Origin: Alphaproteobacteria bacterium
GTDB lineage: Bacteria > Pseudomonadota > Alphaproteobacteria > Micropepsales > Micropepsaceae
Assembly (NCBI GenBank): GCA_947475445.1
Contig: CANJLC010000007.1
Span: forward strand, 59,501 to 123,500
Reading direction: 5' to 3'
DNA length: 64,000 nucleotides
A program made the translations under genes and the position numbers. Below the pieces are notes generated by a model. That model was not told the origin of the DNA. It did no database searches and saw nothing but the letters and a program-made list of their open reading frames with translations. This document shows, in pieces, positions 1-8,862 of the stretch (positions are counted from its first letter, which is position 1; every line of letters starts with the position of its first letter).

Positions 1-797
1 TGCGGGCCCGTGCCGCAAAACTCGGATTTACGGACACAGTAACCGAAACGCTGGAAGCGGCCGTCAAGGACGCCGATCTGGTGATCCTCTGCACCCCTGT
101 CGGCGCCTACAAATCCGTGGCGCAAGCCATCGCGCCGCATCTCAAGCCCGGTGCAATTCTTTCCGATGTCGGTTCGGTCAAGGGCGCAGTGGCGCGTGAC
201 GTGGGGCCTTTCGTGCCTGCCGGCGTGCATTTCATTCCCGCCCATCCCATCGCCGGCACGGAATTCTCAGGCCCCGAGGCAGGCTTTGCGAGCCTGTTTG
301 ACGGGCGCTGGACCATCCTGACGCCGGTGCCCGGATCAGACGAGGGCGCGGTCGCTGCGCTCAAGGCATTCTGGGAAGGCTGCGGCGCGCAAGTGGATGT
401 GATGGAAATCGCCCATCATGATCTGGTGCTGGCCATGACGTCCCATGTGCCGCATTTGATCGCCTATAACATAGTCGGCACGGCGCATGAGCTGGAACAG
501 GTGACCGAAGGCGAAGTGATCAAATATTCCGCCAGCGGCTTTCGCGATTTCACCCGCATCGCCGCCTCCGACCCCACCATGTGGCGCGACGTCTTTTTGA
601 ACAATCGCGAGGCGGTGCTGGAAGTGCTGGGCCGTTTCAATGAGGATCTCAGCCGCCTGCAGCGCTGGGTGCGCGACGGCAATGGCGAGGCGCTGTTCGA
701 CCTCTTCACCCGCACCCGCGCCATCCGCCGCAGCATCATCAGCGCGGGCCAGGACACCGCAGCCCCCAATTTCGGCCGCGACAAGCCCAAAGCCTAG
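1..797 (+). CDS. tyrA: Prephenate/arogenate dehydrogenase, 5' partial
   Basis: This enzyme oxidatively decarboxylates prephenate (or arogenate) in tyrosine biosynthesis. The reading frame is open from base 3, so the start and the N-terminal nucleotide-binding loop lie outside the window; 264 residues are visible. Family motifs are HPIAGTEFSG near visible residue 81, TSHVPH near 148, and the conserved FRDFTRIAASDP stretch near 180. The stop TAG shares four bases (CTAG, 794-797) with the stop of the convergent DUF2125 gene. Which substrate it prefers cannot be read from the sequence. Confidence 0.93.
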   Translation, partial: RARAAKLGFTDTVTETLEAAVKDADLVILCTPVGAYKSVAQAIAPHLKPGAILSDVGSVKGAVARDVGPFVPAGVHFIPAHPIAGTEFSGPEAGFASLFDGRWTILTPVPGSDEGAVAALKAFWEGCGAQVDVMEIAHHDLVLAMTSHVPHLIAYNIVGTAHELEQVTEGEVIKYSASGFRDFTRIAASDPTMWRDVFLNNREAVLEVLGRFNEDLSRLQRWVRDGNGEALFDLFTRTRAIRRSIISAGQDTAAPNFGRDKPKA

Positions 798-1630
798 TAA
801 AAAGGCTCCAGCAGGTCGCGCAGGTCATTGTCGCTGTCGGCGAAATCCTTGGCCTGCAACGTCACGCCGGCTGATTGCACATTCACCGAAGTGATCTTTG
901 TTTCGCCGCCGGCGGCGCGCCAGGCCGCCGCCCTCTCGCTCCAATTTGCCTTGCCTGCCAGCAGCGGCGCGAAGACCTTGCCATGGGTCAGCGTGGCGTA
1001 AAGCTCCAGCGTCTTGATCTGGTCGCCGAACAGGCTGGCGATGGCACCCTCGCTTTTGATGCCTTCGCCTTTCACCATCACGTCCAGCGCGTCGCCCGCC
1101 GGATCGCGGCGCATATGCCATTGCACATGGGCGGCGGTGAAGCGCCTGCCGCGGCCATCGCTGCCGCCGGCTTCAATCATGTCCAGGTCGAAACGCAGCA
1201 GCCCTTTTGCATCGGTGATGGCGCTGGCATGCAGCGCGCCGGGCAGGAATTTCAGGCTGTGACTGCCACCGCCATCGCTCCAGCTCAAAACCTGGTTGCC
1301 CGCCGCTTCATAGATGTCCTGGGCGCGGCCATAGGTCAGCCGGTGCAGCGCGAATTTCTCGCTTGTCCAGCGCAAGGGGCCATGCGCGCCCTGTCCCGCC
1401 ACGGCAAAGCCGGTGAAGACGATATTGATGTTGAAGGGAAAGCCCGAGATGGCCTTGGTGGCGAAAGACACGGTGATACCGGGGGCGGCTTCATGGCCGT
1501 TGAGCGCGTCCAGCTTTTTGTCCAGCGCGCCCGCCAGGTTCCACCATTGCGCCATGACCACAAGGGCGACGGCGGCCAGCAGCGCCAGCGGCGCGAACAG
1601 CCAGAAGCGCGAGGAATAGTTCAACCGCAT
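794..1630 (-). CDS. DUF2125 domain protein, exported or membrane-anchored
   Basis: This 278-residue protein has one N-terminal hydrophobic segment (residues about 9-30) followed by a long soluble part expected in the periplasm. The pattern, with a GFPFNINIVF motif near residue 62, resembles the DUF2125 family of alphaproteobacteria, whose function is unknown. Its start overlaps the end of the ribonucleotide reductase gene by 10 bases, so the two are probably co-transcribed. The family assignment is from memory of the pattern. Confidence 0.8.
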   Translation of the reverse strand: MRLNYSSRFWLFAPLALLAAVALVVMAQWWNLAGALDKKLDALNGHEAAPGITVSFATKAISGFPFNINIVFTGFAVAGQGAHGPLRWTSEKFALHRLTYGRAQDIYEAAGNQVLSWSDGGGSHSLKFLPGALHASAITDAKGLLRFDLDMIEAGGSDGRGRRFTAAHVQWHMRRDPAGDALDVMVKGEGIKSEGAIASLFGDQIKTLELYATLTHGKVFAPLLAGKANWSERAAAWRAAGGETKITSVNVQSAGVTLQAKDFADSDNDLRDLLEPFY

Positions 1631-3927
1631 TTGGAATAGCCGCAGGACAGGCAGGAATCGCAGCCCTCAATATGCACAAAGCTGGCCTCGCCGCAGCGGG
1701 GGCAGAAATGGGCGGGCGCGCCCTCGCGCGGCATGGCGGCTGGCTGGGGCGACGGCGCGCGCATCCCCATGAACCCGATCTCGATCATGTGCCGTTCGAT
1801 CACCTCGCCGATGGCCGCCAGCAGGGACGGGACATAGCGCCCGCCCATCCATTGGCCGCCGCGCGGATCGAAAATGGCTTTCAGCTCGTCCACCACAAAG
1901 GAGACGTCGCCGCCGCGCCGGAACACCGCCGAGATCATGCGGGTCAGCGCCAGGGCCCAGGCATAGGCCTCCATGTTCTTGGAATTGATGAAGACCTCGA
2001 AAGGACGGCGGCGGCCGTCTTTCTCGATATCGTTGATGGTGATGTAGAAAGCATGGTCGCTTTCCAGCCATTTGATCTTGTAGGTGCGGCCCAGCAGGGC
2101 GTCCGGGCGATCCAGCGGCTTTGTCATGTAGACAATATCGCCGCGAACTTCTCGCGGCGCCGGCAAGGGCAGCGGCAGTTCCGGCTCGTCCGTGGCGGCA
2201 ATGGCCGCGTCGGCGGACACGGCGTCCCTGGGCTCGACAAAGTCGGCCGATGCCAGCACCGACCCCGTCACGTCATTGGGGCGATAGGTGGTGCAGCCTT
2301 TGCAGCCGCTGGCATAGGCCCTGCGATAGACATTCTCGAATTCGCCAAAGGAAATGCCTGCCGGCACATTGATGGTCTTGGAGATGGCGGAATCAACAAA
2401 GGGCTGCGCCGCCGCCTGCACCGCCAGATGGTCCGCGGGCGACAAGGTCTGGGCGGTGACGAAATAATCGGGCAAGGACGCCCCTTCGCCAAAGCGCACC
2501 TTGAATTTGCGCAGGGCGTAATCCTCGACCATTTCCTCGGTCTTGCTGCCATCGGGCTGCAGCACCTTGCGGCTGTAGGATAGGGCGAAGACCGGCTCCA
2601 CCCCGCTCGATACATTGTCGGCGAACAGCGAAATCGTGCCCGTGGGCGCGATGGAGGTCAGCAGCGCATTGCGAATGCCGTGGCTTGCGATGGCCTGGAA
2701 GATGTCGGGCGGAAGCGCCTGGATATGCGGCCGCGCCAGATAGGCATCCTTGTCGAACAGCGGGAAAGCGCCTTTCTCGCGCGCCAGCTGCGCACTTGCG
2801 CGATAGGCGGCGTTGCTCAAGGCGGACAGCCACTGCCGGATCAGGGCCACGCTTTCACCCGAACCATACCGCACGCGGCAGAAGATCAGGGCATCGGCCA
2901 AGCCGGTGACGCCCAGCCCGATGCGGCGCTTGGCGAAGGCTTCCTGCCGCTGCGCATCCAGTGGAAAGCGCGACACGCCAATCGCATTGTCCAGCATGCG
3001 CACCGCGATGTGTGTGAGGCGTTCCAGTTCCTCAAGGTCCAGCCGCGCATCCTCCTCAAAGGCATTGCGCACCAGCTTGGCCAGGTTGATCGAGCCCAGC
3101 AGGCAGGCGCCATAGGGCGGCAAGGGCTGTTCGCCGCAAGGATTGGTGGCGCTGATGGTTTCGCAATAGGCCAGGTTGTTCTGCTTGTTAATGCGATCAA
3201 TGAAGATCACGCCGGGTTCGGCATAGTCATAGGTGGACCGCATGATGCGATCCCAAAGTGTGCGCGCTTTCAGCGTGCGATAATGCTTGCCGCCGAATTT
3301 CAGGTCCCAGTTGGCGTCGCTTTCCACCGCCGCCATGAAGGCATCCGACACCAGCACGGAAAGATTGAAATTGGAAAGCCGCCCGCTTGTGCGCTTGGCG
3401 TCAATGAAATCCTCGATGTCGGGATGGTCGATTGCCAGCGTCGCCATCATGGCGCCGCGCCGCGAGCCGGCGCTCATGATGGTGCGGCACATGGCGTCCC
3501 ACACTTCCATGAAGGAAACGGGACCGGAGGCATCAGCGCCCACGCCCTTGACGGCGGCGCCCCTGGGACGGAGCGTGGAGAAATCATAGCCGATGCCGCC
3601 GCCCTGTTGCAGCGTCAGGGCCGCTTCGCGCAGCCCCGAAAAGATTCCGTCCATGGAATCGGTGATGGTCCCCATGACGAAACAGTTGAACAGGGTGACG
3701 GCGCGGCCCGTGCCGGCCCCGGCCAGAATGCGCCCCGCAGGCAGGAATTTGTGGCCCACCAAAGCGCTGGCAAAATCGCGCGCATGGGCAAGCCGCTCCG
3801 CCGGCTTCTCTGCCAGGCTCAGGGCACAGGCCACGCGCGCCCAGCTGCCGGCGACATCCTTGTCACCCCCAGTTTCCGCCTTGAAGCGGTATTTCATGTC
3901 CCAGATCTGGCGGGAAATTTCGCTCAT
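1621..3927 (-). CDS. nrdJ: Adenosylcobalamin-dependent (class II) ribonucleotide reductase
   Basis: It reduces ribonucleotides to deoxyribonucleotides using coenzyme B12, so it works with or without oxygen. The catalytic barrel shows NPCGEQPLPPYGACLLGSIN, with the cysteine and glutamate of the radical site, and APTGTISLFADN. A TSCPD-type region follows, then a C-terminal zinc-ribbon-like tail (CPRCG ... CLSCGYSKCG) that carries the redox-active cysteines. At 768 residues it is much shorter than the roughly 1200-residue NrdJ of many alphaproteobacteria. I chose the ATG at 3927 (MSEISRQIWD); an in-frame ATG at 3945 adds six residues and cannot be excluded. No cobalamin riboswitch is obvious upstream. 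Confidence 0.93.
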   Translation of the reverse strand: MSEISRQIWDMKYRFKAETGGDKDVAGSWARVACALSLAEKPAERLAHARDFASALVGHKFLPAGRILAGAGTGRAVTLFNCFVMGTITDSMDGIFSGLREAALTLQQGGGIGYDFSTLRPRGAAVKGVGADASGPVSFMEVWDAMCRTIMSAGSRRGAMMATLAIDHPDIEDFIDAKRTSGRLSNFNLSVLVSDAFMAAVESDANWDLKFGGKHYRTLKARTLWDRIMRSTYDYAEPGVIFIDRINKQNNLAYCETISATNPCGEQPLPPYGACLLGSINLAKLVRNAFEEDARLDLEELERLTHIAVRMLDNAIGVSRFPLDAQRQEAFAKRRIGLGVTGLADALIFCRVRYGSGESVALIRQWLSALSNAAYRASAQLAREKGAFPLFDKDAYLARPHIQALPPDIFQAIASHGIRNALLTSIAPTGTISLFADNVSSGVEPVFALSYSRKVLQPDGSKTEEMVEDYALRKFKVRFGEGASLPDYFVTAQTLSPADHLAVQAAAQPFVDSAISKTINVPAGISFGEFENVYRRAYASGCKGCTTYRPNDVTGSVLASADFVEPRDAVSADAAIAATDEPELPLPLPAPREVRGDIVYMTKPLDRPDALLGRTYKIKWLESDHAFYITINDIEKDGRRRPFEVFINSKNMEAYAWALALTRMISAVFRRGGDVSFVVDELKAIFDPRGGQWMGGRYVPSLLAAIGEVIERHMIEIGFMGMRAPSPQPAAMPREGAPAHFCPRCGEASFVHIEGCDSCLSCGYSKCG

Positions 3928-4120
3928 CAATCCCGTACCAATCACATTGCAAAGCGTTCCGCCAGAGAAGGCGGCATACCGCCCTAATATGGCGATTGTT
4001 CCTGAAATGTTCCAGTGGGGATTTTGGGTCGTGACGCATTATGAATTTTGAGCCTATTAGCCAGAATCAAAGGGTTGGCCGGGGGGTGACAAAGCGCCCC
4101 TCCACTGGCACATTTCGCCC

Positions 4121-4363
4121 ATGCCTGACCGCTCAAGGAACCGCCCAAAAGATGCTAACCAGCTTGGGAAACTCATTGCCGCCCTCTCAGTTGGTGAAGT
4201 TGAGGATGTGGCAGACTCGGGCAAGAACCCCGCAGCCGTCGCCTTGGGAAGGCTTGGCGGCAAAAAAGGGGGCATCGCCCGGGCGAAGAGTCTTTCCGCC
4301 AGTAAGCGCAAGAAGATTGCTAAAGCCGCAGCAGCCGCGCGATGGTATAAACCTAAGAAATAG
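4121..4363 (+). CDS. Small basic lysine/alanine-rich protein
   Basis: This 80-residue protein has a DANQLGKLI start and a strongly basic C-terminal half (AVALGRLGGKKGGIARAKSL, then a KKIAKAAAAARW tail). Similar short histone-like basic proteins occur scattered in many bacteria and may bind nucleic acid, but no function is established here. No good ribosome binding site precedes the ATG. It sits directly before the Ntn-hydrolase-like frame in an island that looks transferred; the pairing of the two may be ancestral. Confidence 0.6.
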   Translation: MPDRSRNRPKDANQLGKLIAALSVGEVEDVADSGKNPAAVALGRLGGKKGGIARAKSLSASKRKKIAKAAAAARWYKPKK

Positions 4364-4382
4364 CGAATCGTGCTGGGGGCAA

Positions 4383-4919
4383 ATGACCGCCGAAGTCGCA
4401 GTTTTGAACAAACTTGGCGTCGCGCTGGCGGCGGACAGCACTGTTTCCATCGGTGATAAAACATATGATTCTGCAAACAAGCTGTTTGCATTATCAAAAC
4501 ATCACCCAGTGGGCATTCTTGTTTACAACACCATGGAGATGACAACCGTCCCCATGGAGATTTTGATAAAATCCTATCGAGAAAGACTCAAGTCAAAAAG
4601 CCACAAACGGCTTGAGGACTATTCGCTTGAATTTCAAAAGCACATAAGCGAGAGAACGCCGTTTGATAAGGATGAGGAAAAAGACAATGTGTTGGGCATA
4701 GTCCGGAATTTTTGTCGGAAGTTGCACACATTTACAACCGACAAGTGCGATGAGTCTGGGCTCGATCTTGAGGCGATTGGCGACGGTGCTGATATAAAGA
4801 AAATCCTCAATGAGGAGCTCGACAGATTAGACGCTGGTGCAACAAAGACCGGACGGTTTTGCGTTACGCCTCTTCAGAGAGCTTCGGAGAGCCGTAGTCT
4901 GACGGCGATCCGGCGGTAG
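4383..4919 (+). pseudogene. Ntn-hydrolase/proteasome-like protein, probably 3'-truncated
   Basis: The N-terminus (MTAEVAVLNKLGVALAADST ... ANKLFALS) resembles bacterial proteasome-subunit-like Ntn-hydrolase proteins, in which a Thr or Ser of the first strand acts; I have not matched it to a characterised enzyme. The frame gives 178 residues. Its last 15-20 residues are arginine/serine-rich and lie antisense over the end of the next gene, so the natural C-terminus has probably been lost. A GGGGGC stretch precedes the ATG. The DNA is visibly AT-richer than its neighbours, which suggests horizontal origin. Confidence 0.5.
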
Positions 4920-5232
4920 CGCGACCAGCAAGGCGCTTAGCGAGCCGCTGCTGCTGCTCAGCCTCGCTACTCAGAACCCTAATCAGTGACTGCGCAATTT
5001 GCACGCCGTCACCGCCTGCGGCGATGGTGGCAAGGAGCGTGTTGCCGCCGGAAAGTTTGCGCGCCAATGTCATCGGCGTAATCGGAACGCCGGCTTCTGC
5101 AATGGTCCGCGCAGCGGCTTTGAGGTGGTTTAGCTTGTCCAAATTGACTTGCTTGATATTTCGGCCAGCTTTCCAGTCATAAATCGCCTGTCGAGAGACG
5201 CCCAAACAGTCTGCCAACTGCTGTACTGACAA
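4864..5232 (-). CDS. Helix-turn-helix DNA-binding protein, probably 5'-truncated
   Basis: The N-terminus is an XRE-type helix-turn-helix: LSVQQLADCLGVSRQAIYDW within the first 20 residues. A helical region and a charged C-terminal tail follow. The only available start is a TTG at 5232. The frame continues upstream with plausible residues (IRSALK) until an in-frame TGA at 5254-5256, so the natural N-terminus has probably been lost. It lies antisense to the end of the Ntn-hydrolase-like remnant. No target is predictable. Confidence 0.6.
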   Translation of the reverse strand: MSVQQLADCLGVSRQAIYDWKAGRNIKQVNLDKLNHLKAAARTIAEAGVPITPMTLARKLSGGNTLLATIAAGGDGVQIAQSLIRVLSSEAEQQQRLAKRLAGRATAGSPSDYGSPKLSEEA

Positions 5233-5378
5233 CTTTAGCGCAGAGCGAATACCTCAGCGATCACCCCGAACTCTGGGACCGCGCGCCGTCCTTTGTGCTT
5301 GAGGGAGCCCTAAAGTCAGCATACCCGTGCAAATAGTTTCAAACTGCGTCACTACCGGATTTTGCGCCAAAACGACGC

Positions 5379-5942
5379 TTAACGCAGGGCGTTTTCCGTC
5401 ATATTGCCGTCGGCATCCAACAGCCCTGTGCGCTTGGCTTCCAGGTGCAGATTGTAGATATGCAGCAGCATCTTTGTGACACCCGGCATGTTGCCTGCCG
5501 CCACTAGGTCCTTGAGGAAATCATTGATCAGGGTCTTGAGGCTGTCGGCTGACAGGAACACCGCGACGTCATGGGAGACAAGCTGGGCGATATATTCGCT
5601 GACGCCTGGCCGCATGATTGCCGCTTCGCCGCCCAGAATGACGAAGTTAAACCCTGTCGCGGCGCCGGTATATTGGGCGGGATGATCCGGCACTACCAGG
5701 ATCAGGATTCCGCTGCGATCAGGACGCCAGTCCTCGCCAAAGCCCTTGATCATGCGCCAGCCGCAATAAAAGCCGCGGCAGACTTGCGGCCTTGTCTGAT
5801 AAATGCCGCAGCCGCCGCCAGTGCAATGCTGGCACAACACGCCGCTTTTTTTTGTGATCTGCGGCGTATTGATGTTGAGGGCTTCGCAGCACACCACGCA
5901 GCTGCCGCAACTGCCGGGCGGGGTGAATTCTTCCTGGCTCAT
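5379..5942 (-). CDS. YkgJ-family cysteine cluster protein
   Basis: This 187-residue protein has a cysteine-rich N-terminal half: SCGSCVVCC at about residues 11-19, then C-x2-C and C-x5-C-type pairs to about residue 60. The arrangement fits the YkgJ (zinc or iron-sulfur cluster) family, whose role is undefined. Its ATG overlaps the stop of the acyltransferase gene by four bases (ATGA, 5939-5942), making it the last gene of the ftsE-ftsX-ydcF-plsC-ykgJ operon. The C-terminal half has no recognisable domain. Confidence 0.82.
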   Translation of the reverse strand: MSQEEFTPPGSCGSCVVCCEALNINTPQITKKSGVLCQHCTGGGCGIYQTRPQVCRGFYCGWRMIKGFGEDWRPDRSGILILVVPDHPAQYTGAATGFNFVILGGEAAIMRPGVSEYIAQLVSHDVAVFLSADSLKTLINDFLKDLVAAGNMPGVTKMLLHIYNLHLEAKRTGLLDADGNMTENALR

Positions 5943-6640
5943 GGCGCCTGTTCCAGAAGCCGGGCGGTGGCCGTCTCGATGCGTTGTTCCAGCAGCGGCA
6001 TAAAGTCATGACGCTTCAGTCCCGGCGGGATCACCTCCAGGAATTCCACGCTGACGGCGCCGGGATTCTTCCAGAAACCGTTCCAGTAGACGCCCGAATC
6101 CAGCGCCGCCGGGACGCAGGGAATTTTCAGCAACCCGTAAAGTCCCGCCACGCCGGGCTTGTAGTCGGGCTGCGCGCCGGGTTTCTTGCGCGTGCCTTCG
6201 GGAAAAATCAGGATGGGACGTCCCGCCGCCAGCGCCTTTTGCGCGGCATGGATCATGCGGCGCATGGCGTCGGCGCCGGCGCTGCGATCAATGGGGATAG
6301 CTGCCGCCTTCCACAGATACCAGCCGAAGAAAGGAATATAGAGCAGCTCGCGCTTGAGCACGATGCCCGGATCATCCAGCAGCAGGTAAAGTCCCAGCGT
6401 GTCCCACATGCTCATATGCTTGGAGGCGACCAGAACGCCGCCGTGCGGCCGCGCGCCGATCACCCGCATGCCGGTGCCGCAGACAAGTTTGAGGCTGGAC
6501 AGCGTCACCGTCGCCCATAGCCGCGCCATCCACACCGTGGCTTTGCGCGGCAGGACAAGCAGTGGCAGGAAGACCAGGGCCATGACCAGGGTGACAGCCA
6601 CGAACCAGGCCATGAACAGCGCCGAACGCAGGAAGATCAT
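5939..6640 (-). CDS. plsC: 1-acyl-sn-glycerol-3-phosphate acyltransferase
   Basis: It transfers an acyl chain to lysophosphatidic acid to make phosphatidic acid at the inner membrane. The HX4D motif (HMSMWD, about residue 75) and the substrate motif FPEGTR (about 145) are present, after an N-terminal hydrophobic segment. I start it at the ATG at 6640 because this gives an ATGA overlap with ydcF; the longer upstream frame is only the shadow of ydcF. The 233-residue length is normal for PlsC. Confidence 0.92.
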   Translation of the reverse strand: MIFLRSALFMAWFVAVTLVMALVFLPLLVLPRKATVWMARLWATVTLSSLKLVCGTGMRVIGARPHGGVLVASKHMSMWDTLGLYLLLDDPGIVLKRELLYIPFFGWYLWKAAAIPIDRSAGADAMRRMIHAAQKALAAGRPILIFPEGTRKKPGAQPDYKPGVAGLYGLLKIPCVPAALDSGVYWNGFWKNPGAVSVEFLEVIPPGLKRHDFMPLLEQRIETATARLLEQAP

Positions 6641-7209
6641 TGCGCCGCCAGGTTCGTGGTCACAAGGCTGGCGAGGTATTTCAGGAATTCGCGGTGCAGC
6701 AGCAAAATGGTGGGCGGGCGCCGCCACCAGCCGGAAAGGTCGATGGAATCCTGGTCCACCGGATAGGACAGCAGCGTCACATCCGGCAAGGCGCGGCGAA
6801 ATTCGCGCATGGCGCGCGGCATGTGATAGCGCGCGGTGACCACGATGATGCTGCGATATTGATGGGCATGGGCCCATTCTGCGGCCTCCACGGCGTTGCC
6901 ATGGGTGTCTTCGGCGGCATAGCCGATATCGGCGCAGCATTCGAAACGTTCGCCGCCGTCCGACCTGGATTTCAGGGTTGCCTTGGTGGTGGCAAGGCTG
7001 ACGCCGCTGATCAGCAACCTTTTTCCAACGCCTTTTTCGAACAGCGCCACGGCCGTATCCAAACGGGCGCCGCCGCCGGTCAGTTCAACAATGGCGTCGG
7101 CCTGCGGCGTGATTTGCGGGGTTGTGGGCAGCAGCGAGACCCAAAGGAAAAAAGCCAGGCCATAGGCCAGTGCCACCAGAATCACGGCAGTGCGGAATTT
7201 TCTTATCAT
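6637..7209 (-). CDS. YdcF-family (DUF218) membrane protein
   Basis: An N-terminal transmembrane segment (residues about 8-28) precedes a DUF218 domain, with the typical ADAIVELTGG start near residue 38 and SIIVVTARYHMPRA near 120. The family acts in the cell envelope, probably on an acyl-carrier or polyprenyl substrate, but the reaction is not settled. It lies 12 bases after ftsX and overlaps plsC by four bases, the usual order in alphaproteobacteria. Confidence 0.85.
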   Translation of the reverse strand: MIRKFRTAVILVALAYGLAFFLWVSLLPTTPQITPQADAIVELTGGGARLDTAVALFEKGVGKRLLISGVSLATTKATLKSRSDGGERFECCADIGYAAEDTHGNAVEAAEWAHAHQYRSIIVVTARYHMPRAMREFRRALPDVTLLSYPVDQDSIDLSGWWRRPPTILLLHREFLKYLASLVTTNLAAQ

Positions 7210-7221
7210 TGGAGCCGAAGT

Positions 7222-8115
7222 CTAATAGATGGCCTTGACCACCGAAAGCACCGATATGCGGGCCGTGGCCCAGGCGATGGCCGCGGTTGCGGCAGGAACA
7301 GCCAGAAGCCAGGGAATTTCCGTCCATTTCAGCGACAAAGGCGGCAGGAAAGGCACCGCCTCGACGCCGAAGCTTTCCAGCCCACTGGCGCCCAGGAACA
7401 GGACCGCCGCCACCAGGGTGCCGGCAAGGGCCGCCATCAGGGCGGAAATGAAATAATGCCATTCCACGGTTCGGGCGATGAAGCTGGGCAGCGCGCCCAT
7501 CTGGTGCAGCAGCTCGACCATTTCATGATGCGCGCTGAGGCCCGCCCGCGTGGCGAAGGAAACAGCGGCGGCGGTGGCGCCGGCGATCAGCAGCAAGATG
7601 GCATAGGCGCTGTAACGCACCGCGCCCGCCAATGCGCCCAGCCGTCCGATCCAGCGGCTGTGATCATCCACCAGGGCGGAAGGCGCCGCCTGTTTTAGCT
7701 TTTGCGTCAGGGCGGCAACATCGACTTCTTCGCCGGGCACGATGGTGGCGTCGATCAGCCGGGGCAGGGGAATTTCCGAGACAAGGTTGTTCTTGCCGAT
7801 CCAGGGCTCGACCAGCGCTTGCGTGTCGGTATCGGAAATCAGTTCGGCATGGGCGATGCCCGGCGTGGCGTTCAGCACATCCAGCGCGGCCTGGATCTGC
7901 GCCTGCAATCCGGCATTGGCGTCGCCGGTCTCCGGCGGCAGCACCTGCACCGTCAGCTTGGCGGCAAGGCCCGATTGCCAGCCGGCAGCAGCGCGGTCGG
8001 CGATCAGCGATGCGCCCAGCGCCAGCGCAGCGAGAAACGCCATCACCGCAATAACAAAATCGAGCGGGGCGGCGCCCTTGTCGCGGGGCAGGACATGGGC
8101 GCTGTTGTTCATCAT
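7222..8115 (-). CDS. ftsX: Cell division ABC transporter permease FtsX
   Basis: This is the membrane partner of FtsE; the complex activates periplasmic murein hydrolases at the septum. The 297-residue protein has one N-terminal membrane segment (about 20-40), a periplasmic domain of about 130 residues, and three C-terminal membrane segments (about 167-190, 220-245, 268-290), as expected. The ATG overlaps the ftsE stop by four bases. A second ATG one codon downstream is an alternative start. Confidence 0.92.
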   Translation of the reverse strand: MMNNSAHVLPRDKGAAPLDFVIAVMAFLAALALGASLIADRAAAGWQSGLAAKLTVQVLPPETGDANAGLQAQIQAALDVLNATPGIAHAELISDTDTQALVEPWIGKNNLVSEIPLPRLIDATIVPGEEVDVAALTQKLKQAAPSALVDDHSRWIGRLGALAGAVRYSAYAILLLIAGATAAAVSFATRAGLSAHHEMVELLHQMGALPSFIARTVEWHYFISALMAALAGTLVAAVLFLGASGLESFGVEAVPFLPPLSLKWTEIPWLLAVPAATAAIAWATARISVLSVVKAIY

Positions 8116-8783
8116 GCGGCGCTGGCCCGCAGTTCCACCAGCCGGCCGTCCACCAGCCGCATCTCGCGGGCGCGGGCGGTTTCAATCAGGGTGCGATCAT
8201 GGGTGGCGATCAGCACCGTGGTGCCAAGCCGGTTCAATTCGCTGAACAGGCGGATCAGCCTGGCGCCCATTTCCGGATCGACGTTGCCGGTGGGCTCATC
8301 GGCGATCAGAAGGTCGGGCCGCGCCACCACGGCTCTTGCAATGGCGACGCGCTGCTGCTCGCCGCCCGAAAGGGTGGGCGGCGCCGAATTCATGCGGTCG
8401 CCCAGTCCCACCCAGGAGAGCAGTTCTTCCACATCGCGGGCATAATCGCTGACACGCTTTCCCGCCAGGCGCAGCGGCAGCGCGACATTGTCGAAGGCGG
8501 AAAGATGGTCGAGCAGGCGGAAATCCTGGAACACCACGCCGATGCGGCGGCGCAGGGCCGGCAGCGCGGTGCGCTTGGCGGTGGCCAGGTCGCGGCCGAA
8601 CAGGGTGATAAGGCCCCGCGAGGGCGGTTCGGCCAGGTAAATCAGTTTCAGCAGGGTGGTCTTGCCCGCCCCGGAAAGCCCGGTGAGGAAGGTGAAAGAG
8701 CCCGCCTCCAGCACAAAGGTGACATCGCGCAGCACTTCGGGGCCCGCGTCATAGCGCATGCCGACATTTTCAAAGCGAACCAT
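8112..8783 (-). CDS. ftsE: Cell division ATP-binding protein FtsE
   Basis: This ABC ATPase drives FtsX. Walker A (GLSGAGKT), the signature LSGGEQQR and Walker B with LLIADEPTGN are intact. I start it at the ATG at 8783 (MVRFENVGMRY), which gives a 223-residue protein of normal length; the frame runs upstream but lacks family sequence there and would overlap the divergent zinc-ribbon gene. It is the first gene of a five-gene operon. The 79-bp gap to the divergent gene at 8863 must hold both promoters. Confidence 0.95.
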   Translation of the reverse strand: MVRFENVGMRYDAGPEVLRDVTFVLEAGSFTFLTGLSGAGKTTLLKLIYLAEPPSRGLITLFGRDLATAKRTALPALRRRIGVVFQDFRLLDHLSAFDNVALPLRLAGKRVSDYARDVEELLSWVGLGDRMNSAPPTLSGGEQQRVAIARAVVARPDLLIADEPTGNVDPEMGARLIRLFSELNRLGTTVLIATHDRTLIETARAREMRLVDGRLVELRASAA

Positions 8784-8862
8784 GGCGCGACCATAGCCGC
8801 AGGACGCCTTGCGGTCATCGGTGTTGACCCCTATTTTCGTGAGGAAAGCCCGAAATCCCAGC

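Noticed and set aside
875..1639. Long plus-strand frame opposite DUF2125, and similar long frames opposite nrdJ, argH, lysA, purL and purB
   Set aside because: They are antisense shadows produced by high GC and third-position bias; composition is Arg/His/Gly-rich without domains.
4041..4382. The first 114 codons of the long plus-strand frame that ends at 4919
   Set aside because: The residues are low-complexity shadow of the 80-residue gene and of non-coding DNA; family-like sequence begins only at the ATG at 4383.
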